Shown in pieces: positions 1 to 6,592 of a stretch of 64,000 nt of DNA; position 1 is the first letter of the stretch; each line of letters starts with the position of its first letter. Made by a program: the position numbers and the translations under genes. The notes beneath the pieces were generated by a model. That model made no database searches. It was given only the letters and a program-made list of their open reading frames with translations, and was not told the DNA's origin. Origin of the DNA: Cyclobacteriaceae bacterium (lineage in GTDB: Bacteria > Bacteroidota > Bacteroidia > Cytophagales > Cyclobacteriaceae); contig JAHBUB010000003.1 in the NCBI GenBank assembly GCA_019638285.1, positions 1 through 64,000 on the forward strand, given 5' to 3'.

Positions 1-1
1 A

Positions 2-187
2 GGATACGACCAAGGGCCAGAAGAAATGGGCGAACAAATCGAAGCGTTTTTAAAAGAGGGATTGGTAAATATTATAGGTGGTTGTTGTGGTACTACTCCG
101 GAGCACATTCAAGTGATTGCAGAGTTGGCATCTCAATATAGTCCAAGATTAATTGTGAATGATCAACAAACAGTCCATAGTCCATAG
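2..187 (+). CDS. metH: Homocysteine-binding half of split methionine synthase (C-terminal fragment)
   Basis: The window opens inside this gene, so only the last 61 codons are visible. They contain GGCCGTTP at about codons 26-33 of the visible part. This is the conserved Cys-Cys zinc-site segment at the end of the homocysteine S-methyltransferase barrel. The protein would bind zinc and homocysteine and pass it the methyl group from methylcobalamin. The stop codon at 185-187 lies inside a repeat (176-224), so the last few residues (after about codon 57) are encoded by repeat DNA. The pterin, cobalamin and activation modules follow in a separate gene at 648. The split is therefore real in this genome. 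I recall a two-gene MetH as common in this phylum, so it need not be a mutation. The homocysteine-domain identity is confident from the motif and the neighbour. Confidence 0.85.
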   Translation, partial: GYDQGPEEMGEQIEAFLKEGLVNIIGGCCGTTPEHIQVIAELASQYSPRLIVNDQQTVHSP

Positions 188-224
188 TCAGTCGATTGCC
201 TGTCGTATGTGACTATGGTCTATG
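176..224. repeat. Long hairpin at the left end of the cassette
   Basis: CATAGTCCATAGTC (176-189) and GACTATGGTCTATG (211-224) form a 14-bp stem with one mismatch and a 21-base loop. The stem includes the last codons and stop of the upstream metH fragment. It could weaken read-through into the following genes or act as the recognised cassette end. Confidence 0.65.
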
Positions 225-268
225 AACCAATTAAGTTTTAACCAACCGATCAATAAAACGATTATTTT

Positions 269-622
269 ATGGCATTTAAATTTGAAAAACTAAAGGTGTG
301 GCAAAGTGCGATTGAATTATCTGGTGAGATTTCAGAGTTGACCGATAATTTTCCCAAAAAGGAATTATTTATCTTAACATCTCAAATTCAGCGGGCGTCC
401 GATTCAATTGCATTAAATATTGCAGAAGGATCAACTGGACAAACCAATCCAGAATTCCGGAGATTTTTGTCATTTGCACTTCGATCCGGAATAGAAGTTG
501 TTTCATGCATTTATGTTGCTAAGAGAAGGAAGTTGATAGATCAACCTCAATTTGATTACTTCTATAACTATTTAACGGAATTGATAAAAGGAATTCAGGC
601 ATTAAGGAACTCCATCAAGTAA
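269..622 (+). CDS. Four-helix-bundle protein (S23/IVP family)
   Basis: A 117-aa protein with the hallmarks of the four-helix-bundle family first known from intervening sequences in bacterial 23S rRNA. It has an N-terminal FEKLKVWQ segment, a central Q..RAS.SI.LNIAEG segment at about residues 40-55, and a following F.RFL..A..S. helix. The length is typical for the family (about 110-125 aa). The family forms pentameric helical bundles with a basic surface and its cellular role is not settled. Here it is not in an rRNA gene. It is wedged between the two halves of metH inside a repeat-bounded unit (173-664). No signal peptide or membrane segment is seen. The ATG at 269 fits the family N-terminus. 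Family call is confident; function unknown. Confidence 0.88.
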   Translation: MAFKFEKLKVWQSAIELSGEISELTDNFPKKELFILTSQIQRASDSIALNIAEGSTGQTNPEFRRFLSFALRSGIEVVSCIYVAKRRKLIDQPQFDYFYNYLTELIKGIQALRNSIK

Positions 623-647
623 AGATAAAGCTGATTTGCAATCGACC

Positions 648-3329
648 ATGGACAATAGACTACTACAACTAAGCGGATTAGAAGCTGTAATAATAACTCC
701 GGAATCAAACTTTACAAATATTGGGGAGCGTACCAACGTGACTGGTTCCGCCAAATTCCTTCGTCTTATAAAGGAAGGAGATTTTGAAAAGGCACTAGAG
801 GTGGCGCTGGATCAGGTAAGAGGGGGCGCACAGGTGATTGATGTAAACATGGATGAGGGGATGCTGGACAGCAAAGAAGCCATGGTTAAGTTTTTAAATC
901 TCATGGCAGCTGAACCCGAAATCGCCAAAATTCCGGTGATGATCGATTCATCAAAATGGGAAGTGATTGAAGCGGGGCTGAAATGTTTGCAGGGAAAGGG
1001 GATTGTGAATTCCATCAGCATGAAGGAAGGAGAGGAAGAATTCATCCGACAGGCGAAATTAGTGAGAAGGTATGGCGCTGCTACCGTAGTGATGGCCTTT
1101 GATGAGCAAGGACAAGCGGATACTTATGAAAAAAGAATTGCCATTTGTCAACGGGCTTATCGCATTTTAGTAGACCAGATTAAATTCCCTCCATCCGATA
1201 TTATTTTCGATCCCAATATTTTTCCAATTGCCACAGGGATTGACGAACATAGGAATTATGCCGTTGATTATTTTAGAGCTGCCAAATGGATAAGAGAAAA
1301 TTTACCAGGCGCACATGTTTCAGGTGGGGTGAGCAATGTTTCATTTAGTTTCCGTGGAAATCAACTGGTGAGAGAAGCCATGCACTCCGCATTTCTTTAC
1401 CATGCTATACAACACGGTATGAACATGGGAATCGTCAATCCTACCATGCTCGAAGTGTATGATGAGATTCCAAAAGACTTATTGGAACGCGTAGAAGATG
1501 TGTTGCTCAACAGGAGAGAAGATGCTACTGAGCGGCTGTTGGATTTTGCTGAAACGGTGAAAGGATCTGCAAAGAAAAGAGAAACTGATGACAGTTGGAG
1601 GCAGGGCACCATTCAGGAAAGGATAACCCACTCGTTGGTAAAGGGAATAATCGACCATATAGAAAAAGATACGGAAGAAGCCCGCCTGATGTATGATAAG
1701 CCATTGGAAGTAATTGAAGGGCCATTGATGACAGGCATGAATGTGGTGGGAGACTTGTTCGGTGCCGGTAAAATGTTTTTGCCACAGGTAGTAAAGAGTG
1801 CGAGGGTAATGAAAAAGGCGGTAGCCTATCTAACGCCTTATCTGGAGGAAGAGAAACGAAGAAGTGGAAATACAGGACAGCAGGCTGCAAAGGTATTGCT
1901 AGCCACAGTGAAAGGCGATGTACATGATATCGGTAAAAATATCGTGGGGGTAGTGCTGGCTTGCAATAACTACGAGGTGATTGATTTGGGAGTGATGGTG
2001 CCTTCAGAAAAGATACTGGAGACGGCCAGAAGAGAAAAGGTAGATATGATTGGCTTAAGCGGCCTGATCACTCCTTCGCTGGACGAGATGGTGCATGTGG
2101 CCAAGGAGATGAAACGCGAAAAAATGGATTTGCCATTACTGATTGGTGGCGCTACGACTTCACGCATTCATACTGCCGTTAAAATTGATCCTGCATATGA
2201 TGGAATTGTGACTTATGTGTTGGATGCATCAAGAAGTGTACCAGTGGTCAGCGAACTTATGAATCTCCCTGCGAGAGAAGATTTTAAGACAAGAGTTAAG
2301 AAAGAGTACGTTGACTTAAGGGCCGATCATGAAAAGAAGCAAGAGATAAAAAACTATATTCCGCTGGTTGAAGCCAGAAGAAACAGAGTGGATATTAATT
2401 GGGAAGCCACGAATGTAACTACTCCCTCTTTTTTGGGGACGAAACAGCTTATCCAATATCCTTTAAAAGAAATAAGAAAATTCATTGACTGGACACCCTT
2501 TTTCCAAACATGGATGTTGGCGGGTAGGTACCCTGGTATATTAGAAGATAAGGTGGTGGGCGTGGAAGCAAAAAAATTATTTGATGATGCACAACGTATG
2601 TTGGATGAGATCATTCAAAATAATTCGTTGCAGGCAAGTGGTGTGATCGCATTTTACCCTGCCGCTTCCACTGAGGATGACAATGTAATCCTGTACACCG
2701 ATGAGAATAGGGACAAGGAGTTGAGTCGTTTTCATTATTTACGTCAGCAAAACAAGAAAGCAGCTAAGCTTCCCAATTTCTGTCTTTCCGATTTCATTGC
2801 TCCTGTTGATTCGGGGAAGAAGGACTACATAGGCCTTTTTGCTGTTACTGGAGGAATCGGACTGGAAGGGCTGTTAGAAAGATATAAAGCGGACCAAGAT
2901 GATTACTCTGAGATCATGGCCAAATCGCTTGCGGACAGACTTGCTGAAGGTTTTGCGGAACTGCTCCATGAAAAGGTGAGAAAGGAGTTTTGGGGCTATG
3001 CGGCCGATGAATCTCTTTCTGATGAGGAGCTCATAAAGGAAAAATACGAGGGCATTCGGCCAGCACCTGGTTATCCGGCCTGCCCTGAGCATACTGAGAA
3101 GGGCATACTTTTTAACTTGTTGCAGGCAGAGAAGATCGGAATGAAATTAACAGAATCATTTGCCATGTACCCGGCTGCTGCGGTAAGTGGATTTTATTTT
3201 TCGCATCCTGACTCAAAATATTTTGGATTGGGTAAGATCAGTAAGGACCAAGTGGCAGACTATGCGAAACGAAAGAACATGACGGTGGAAGAAGCTGAGA
3301 GGTGGCTGTCACCCAACTTGGCATATTGA
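648..3329 (+). CDS. metH: Methionine synthase, folate/cobalamin/reactivation modules
   Basis: This 893-aa protein carries the second to fourth modules of cobalamin-dependent methionine synthase. The methyltetrahydrofolate-binding barrel begins at [11 protein letters not shown] (about residues 24-34). The cobalamin domain has DVHDIGKN, where His426 would be the lower axial ligand of cobalt. The S-adenosylmethionine reactivation domain has [15 protein letters not shown] near residue 805. It ends with the usual [12 protein letters not shown] region. The homocysteine module is in the gene ending at 187. An in-frame TTG at 636 is possible, but the ATG at 648 is preferred because the family homology starts at about LSGLE. 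That ATG lies within the right terminal repeat of the cassette at 173-664. The enzyme feeds on the methyl-folate made by MetF at 3813. Confidence 0.95.
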   Translation: MDNRLLQLSGLEAVIITPESNFTNIGERTNVTGSAKFLRLIKEGDFEKALEVALDQVRGGAQVIDVNMDEGMLDSKEAMVKFLNLMAAEPEIAKIPVMIDSSKWEVIEAGLKCLQGKGIVNSISMKEGEEEFIRQAKLVRRYGAATVVMAFDEQGQADTYEKRIAICQRAYRILVDQIKFPPSDIIFDPNIFPIATGIDEHRNYAVDYFRAAKWIRENLPGAHVSGGVSNVSFSFRGNQLVREAMHSAFLYHAIQHGMNMGIVNPTMLEVYDEIPKDLLERVEDVLLNRREDATERLLDFAETVKGSAKKRETDDSWRQGTIQERITHSLVKGIIDHIEKDTEEARLMYDKPLEVIEGPLMTGMNVVGDLFGAGKMFLPQVVKSARVMKKAVAYLTPYLEEEKRRSGNTGQQAAKVLLATVKGDVHDIGKNIVGVVLACNNYEVIDLGVMVPSEKILETARREKVDMIGLSGLITPSLDEMVHVAKEMKREKMDLPLLIGGATTSRIHTAVKIDPAYDGIVTYVLDASRSVPVVSELMNLPAREDFKTRVKKEYVDLRADHEKKQEIKNYIPLVEARRNRVDINWEATNVTTPSFLGTKQLIQYPLKEIRKFIDWTPFFQTWMLAGRYPGILEDKVVGVEAKKLFDDAQRMLDEIIQNNSLQASGVIAFYPAASTEDDNVILYTDENRDKELSRFHYLRQQNKKAAKLPNFCLSDFIAPVDSGKKDYIGLFAVTGGIGLEGLLERYKADQDDYSEIMAKSLADRLAEGFAELLHEKVRKEFWGYAADESLSDEELIKEKYEGIRPAPGYPACPEHTEKGILFNLLQAEKIGMKLTESFAMYPAAAVSGFYFSHPDSKYFGLGKISKDQVADYAKRKNMTVEEAERWLSPNLAY

Positions 3330-3340
3330 TATTGATGGTT

Positions 3341-3384
3341 CACGCAAAGGACGCAAAGTAAATACACGCAAAGACCGCGAAGTA
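3341..3384. repeat. Tandem direct repeat at left cassette end
   Basis: CACGCAAAGGACGCAAAGTA (3341-3360) is repeated at 3365-3384 as CACGCAAAGACCGCGAAGTA, with a 4-base spacer. The second copy runs into the ATG of the GxxExxY gene at 3384, so the repeat forms its entire leader. Confidence 0.75.
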
Positions 3385-3761
3385 TGGATGAAAATGAGTT
3401 ATCATATAAAATAATTGGTGCGGCACTTAAGATGCACACCACTTTGGGACCAGGATTATTGGAGTCTGTTTATGAAACAGCATTAGCTCACGATTTAATT
3501 GAATTCGGATTAGCAGTAAAGAAGCAGACTGCACTTCCTTTTGTTTATAAAGATATTAAAATGGATGCAGGCTTCAGAATCGATTTATTGGTTAATGACA
3601 TGGTGATTATTGAAATAAAATCCGTTGACGTATTAGCTCCCGTTCATTTCGCCCAGACATTGACTTATTTAAAGCTTTCGGATTTAAAGCTAGCATTACT
3701 TATAAATTTTAATGTAAAATCACTAAAAGAAGGAATTCACAGAATCGTCAACAATTTGTAA
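3384..3761 (+). CDS. GxxExxY protein
   Basis: A 125-aa protein with the family signature GPGLLESVYE at residues 22-31 (G, E and Y in the GxxExxY spacing). Later strands IDLLVNDMVIIEIKSVD resemble the catalytic core order of a PD-(D/E)xK nuclease-like fold: D at about residue 68, and the E-I-K of IEIKS near residues 76-78. That fold link is an inference from pattern, and no activity is established from sequence here. The family is short, multi-copy and scattered in Bacteroidota. The gene lies between metH and metF inside a unit with nested inverted repeats. The ATG at 3384 gives the usual MDENELSYKIIGAA start. It has no signal peptide. Confidence 0.88.
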   Translation: MDENELSYKIIGAALKMHTTLGPGLLESVYETALAHDLIEFGLAVKKQTALPFVYKDIKMDAGFRIDLLVNDMVIIEIKSVDVLAPVHFAQTLTYLKLSDLKLALLINFNVKSLKEGIHRIVNNL

Positions 3762-3812
3762 TTAGCGGACTTTGCGAAAAAAACTTTGCGTCCTCCGCGT
3801 GAAAAGAAGAAA

Positions 3813-4769
3813 ATGAAAGTAACAGAACACTTAAAAAATGCTAACGGTAAAACACTTTTTAGCATTGAAATATTACCCCCATTGAAAGGGGAGAACATAC
3901 GAAGGTTATTTGACCACATGGATCCATTGATGGAATTCAAACCTCCGTTTGTGGATGTGACTTACCATCGCGAGGAGTATGTCTACAAGAAAAAGGAGAA
4001 TGGATTGTTGGAAAAACAATCTACCCGCAAGCGACCAGGAACGGTAGGGATTTGCGCAGCCATTCAAAATTACTATAAAGTAGATACAGTACCCCATATC
4101 ATCTGTGGTGGGTTTTCAAGAGAAGAAACTGAAAACGCATTGATTGATTTACAGTTTTTGGGAATAGACAATGTGTTGGTATTGCAAGGAGATGCCATCA
4201 AAAATGAAGGCCGGTTTGTTCCGGAACCCGATGGTCATCACTATGCCTCGGAACTATTGGAGCAGGTGATTAAAATGAACCACGGAATTTATCTGGATGA
4301 GGAACTGCAAAACACAACACCTACTAATTTCTGTGTGGGCGTGGCCGGCTACCCAGAAAAACATTTTTGGGCTCCCAACCTTAAGTCGGATATGAAATAC
4401 CTCAAAGCCAAAGTGGATATGGGGGCAGAATACATTGTCACCCAAATGTTCTTTGACAACAAGAAATATTTTGATTTCGTGGAACACTGCCGTGCAGAGG
4501 GAATCAATGTTCCTATTATCCCCGGGCTAAAACCCATCACTGCCAAAATGCAGACCAATGTCTTGCCCACCATATTTCATATCGACTTGCCAGATACCCT
4601 GGTAGATGAGGTGGAGAAATGCAAAGACAACAAGGCGGTGAAAGAAGTGGGTGTGGAGTGGGCGATTAATCAATCAAAAGAGCTGATCAAATATGGAGTT
4701 CCTACACTTCACTTTTATTCTATGGGTAAATCCGATCCTATCTACAGAATAGCCAAAGAGCTTTTTTAG
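3813..4769 (+). CDS. metF: Methylenetetrahydrofolate reductase
   Basis: The 318-aa product is a flavoprotein that reduces 5,10-methylene-tetrahydrofolate to 5-methyl-tetrahydrofolate, the methyl donor for the MetH protein encoded upstream. Family segments are FSIEILPP near residue 14 (the acidic catalytic region), the NVLVLQGD strand, and AEYIVTQMFFD for cofactor and folate binding. The length is normal for MetF. A TTG at 3786 in the same frame would add nine residues encoded by cassette repeat DNA. The ATG at 3813 is preferred because MKVTEHLKNA leads directly into the conserved core. The gene is the last of the metH-metF operon, interrupted by two cassettes. Confidence 0.95.
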   Translation: MKVTEHLKNANGKTLFSIEILPPLKGENIRRLFDHMDPLMEFKPPFVDVTYHREEYVYKKKENGLLEKQSTRKRPGTVGICAAIQNYYKVDTVPHIICGGFSREETENALIDLQFLGIDNVLVLQGDAIKNEGRFVPEPDGHHYASELLEQVIKMNHGIYLDEELQNTTPTNFCVGVAGYPEKHFWAPNLKSDMKYLKAKVDMGAEYIVTQMFFDNKKYFDFVEHCRAEGINVPIIPGLKPITAKMQTNVLPTIFHIDLPDTLVDEVEKCKDNKAVKEVGVEWAINQSKELIKYGVPTLHFYSMGKSDPIYRIAKELF

Positions 4770-4783
4770 AATAAATTGCAGGC

Positions 4784-4928
4784 AAAAAAAAGGAGGCTGT
4801 CTCAAAAGTTACAAAAGGAGCGCTTTTCTGAGCGATAGCGAAGAAGCTTTCGTTATTTAGACCTTAAATAAGGGATGTTTCGCTATCGCTCAACAAAACG
4901 GAATACTTTTGAGACAGCCTCTTTTTTA
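4784..4928. mobile_element. MITE-like palindromic element
   Basis: About 145 bases form nested inverted repeats. The outer arms are GAGGCTGTCTCAAAAGT (4793-4809) and its exact complement at 4905-4921, flanked by A-runs on the left and T-runs on the right. The middle arms are GAGCGATAGCGAA (4830-4842) with TTCGCTATCGCTC (4879-4891). The inner arms are TTATTTA (4853-4859) with TAAATAA (4865-4871). No coding capacity is seen. The GGCTGTCTCAAAA end is of a kind I recall from insertion-sequence termini, so a non-autonomous element is likely. Because it lies between convergent genes with A/T-runs at both ends, it may also serve as a two-way terminator. Confidence 0.65.
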
Positions 4929-4935
4929 TTAAAGT

Positions 4936-4978
4936 GACTTGCCCTAAAATAGGTTGTCAACTTATTTTAGGGCAAGTC
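4936..4978. terminator. Perfect hairpin between convergent genes
   Basis: GACTTGCCCTAAAAT (4936-4950) pairs perfectly with ATTTTAGGGCAAGTC (4964-4978) across a short loop. It lies 13 bases past the stop of the GDSL lipoprotein gene and after the MITE-like element. There is no clean T-run on either side, so it may be a processing hairpin rather than a classic intrinsic terminator. Confidence 0.45.
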
Positions 4979-4991
4979 AAAGTGGCACTAC

Positions 4992-6569
4992 TTAAGGTAT
5001 CGGTAACGCTGTTGCCGAATACAGACTTACATCTGTCAAAGGAACAGTAGCACCGAACTTGGCATTGATGGCCGATATGAATGTGCGTGATAAGAAAGCA
5101 TATCCGCGGCTGTTAGGGTGCGCACCATCCTCAGAATAAAATCCTGTGGGTGGATTTATATTTGGAGTGATGGTTACTCCGTTTAACACAGCAGCACCTG
5201 CACCTACAAAGGAAGTCATGGTTGCATCGATATCTGCCAATGCCAATCTACCTGAATTAGCAGCTACGGTAGTGGCTACGGTTGCATTAAAAGCCGTTCT
5301 TGCATCGTTGATGGCAGTAATTTCAGTAGGAATCAACACATACTGATCTGGTAATGGTACGGATACGCCATAAACTTTATTGGGATCTCCACCAACTGAA
5401 GTTCCAATTACAGATCCTGCACTTAATGGAAGTATATCTGTGCTTTTTGTTTGCCTAGCGATAGCATAGGGTAAAAGTCCAGCGTAGGGTCCAGCCATAT
5501 AAGCGGATAAATCGGTTAATGTCTCATCATTCATCAAAATGCCGTTTTGCCCCTCCACATAAGCCACCTTTCTTTTGGCTGCTTCATCTGCAGTGATCAC
5601 AGTGGCTCCGACCATTCCATCTAAAAACGCATTATAATTATTGGCCAGCGAAGTAGTGACACTGGCAGCAGTACCTGCATCAAGAGGCAACGCATTCCAG
5701 GCCACGGCAGTAAAATGTGGCATTTTAAAAATATCCGGAAAATTACCTACTACTCCCTTAATATTTGGGTCGGTCAGCATACCTCCAATTGCAAATCCGT
5801 ACTGGGCACTGAAAGCTCCACTAGATGTAAGAGGGGCTTTAGCAGGGTCTCCTCCAAAAGCAGCGTGTAAAAAGAAATCATCTAACCCTAACCAGAACAT
5901 AAAGAAAGTTCCTCCTGCAGCTGCAGCATCTCCAATAATGGTTGATGTTCCTGTGCCTGGATAAGCAAGTCTTCCATAAAAAGGGCTAAACCGAGGATCA
6001 ACTCCAGCACCTGCCCATGCACCTGTTTCGGGTATGAGCGATTGTCCAAGAACAATAGCAGGCACACCAAAATTATTTAAAGTAGCCTTTCCACCGGTGT
6101 AAATGAATCCTGGATTAAGTCCTGGATTTGGCAATGCTTCAAGATTCCCTGCTGCATACGCCTGTGGCGTTGGTTTAGGGGAAGCCCCTTGTAACAGCAT
6201 CCTTCCCAAAACTGGTTTTGTTGGATCACTAAGGATAGGTTGGGTAATGAATATATTATATCCCAATGTGGCATTGATAGTGGGTTGTACAAATTCGCCA
6301 CCACCCACTCCGGTAACTTGAAACTGCTTGGCCATGATGGCTGGCAAAGAATTATTCTGACCTTCTGTGAAAAGTGCGCCACCCTGCATGCCCGCAACAA
6401 AGGAGTTACCAACGGCAATGAACTTCGAGAAGTCTGCCGAGCCAGGTGCTCCGGTAATAGGATCTGGTGTTACCACAACAGGTGGAGTAGTAACAATCAG
6501 TTCCTGCTCACACGATACTGTGATTAGCAGCCCCAGGGTGAGTATTGAAATGAATTTAAAATTTTTCAT
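4992..6569 (-). CDS. SGNH/GDSL-type hydrolase lipoprotein
   Basis: This 525-aa lipoprotein has a short signal peptide ending at the lipobox Cys20 (LLITVSC). The SGNH block I is KFIAVGNSFVAG (GNS at residues 54-56, Ser56 as nucleophile candidate). Block V is EDGAHPNSRGY with Asp481 and His484. These give the expected Ser-Asp-His layout of an esterase/lipase of the GDSL clan. The block I motif has Asn in place of Asp in GDS, a variant seen in this clan. It probably acts on lipid or acyl esters at the cell surface. It follows the TonB receptor gene at 6593-9352 with a 23-base gap in the same direction, so the pair is likely one operon in which the receptor imports or exports the lipid-related product. 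The substrate is unknown. Confidence 0.8.
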   Translation of the reverse strand: MKNFKFISILTLGLLITVSCEQELIVTTPPVVVTPDPITGAPGSADFSKFIAVGNSFVAGMQGGALFTEGQNNSLPAIMAKQFQVTGVGGGEFVQPTINATLGYNIFITQPILSDPTKPVLGRMLLQGASPKPTPQAYAAGNLEALPNPGLNPGFIYTGGKATLNNFGVPAIVLGQSLIPETGAWAGAGVDPRFSPFYGRLAYPGTGTSTIIGDAAAAGGTFFMFWLGLDDFFLHAAFGGDPAKAPLTSSGAFSAQYGFAIGGMLTDPNIKGVVGNFPDIFKMPHFTAVAWNALPLDAGTAASVTTSLANNYNAFLDGMVGATVITADEAAKRKVAYVEGQNGILMNDETLTDLSAYMAGPYAGLLPYAIARQTKSTDILPLSAGSVIGTSVGGDPNKVYGVSVPLPDQYVLIPTEITAINDARTAFNATVATTVAANSGRLALADIDATMTSFVGAGAAVLNGVTITPNINPPTGFYSEDGAHPNSRGYAFLSRTFISAINAKFGATVPLTDVSLYSATALPIP

Positions 6570-6592
6570 ATCGTTAATTTTTTAAGTCTGGA

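Larger units (their letters stand above)
173..664. mobile_element. Putative single-gene cassette with terminal inverted repeats (four-helix-bundle gene)
   Basis: The stretch 173-199 and the stretch 638-664 are imperfect inverted repeats of each other. The inner 9 bases (GTCGATTGC at 191-199 and its reverse complement at 638-646) match perfectly. The outer parts match with a few substitutions and a 3-base gap. The left end also folds on itself: 176-189 pairs with 211-224 with one mismatch. Only the 117-aa gene lies between the ends. The unit sits exactly between the two parts of metH. This is a cassette by structure only. There is no transposase, so mobilisation would have to be in trans or by an unknown route. 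Confidence 0.6.
3339..3803. mobile_element. Putative single-gene cassette with terminal inverted repeats (GxxExxY gene)
   Basis: Positions 3339-3359 and 3783-3803 are inverted copies of one 21-base sequence, matching at 19 of 21 bases. Inside them lies a second inner pair: CGCAAAGACCGC near 3367-3378 against GCGGACTTTGCG at 3765-3776, 11 of 12 matching. The left end also contains a direct repeat (3341-3360 and 3365-3384). The only gene inside is the GxxExxY gene. The unit fills the metH-metF gap, and its right end stops 9 bases before the metF ATG. No transposase is present. Confidence 0.6.

Noticed and set aside
2-3329. metH as a gene broken by frameshift or insertion
   Set aside because: Both parts end and begin with intact modules, and a two-gene MetH is common in this phylum as far as I recall. 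The cassette lies between modules and not inside one.
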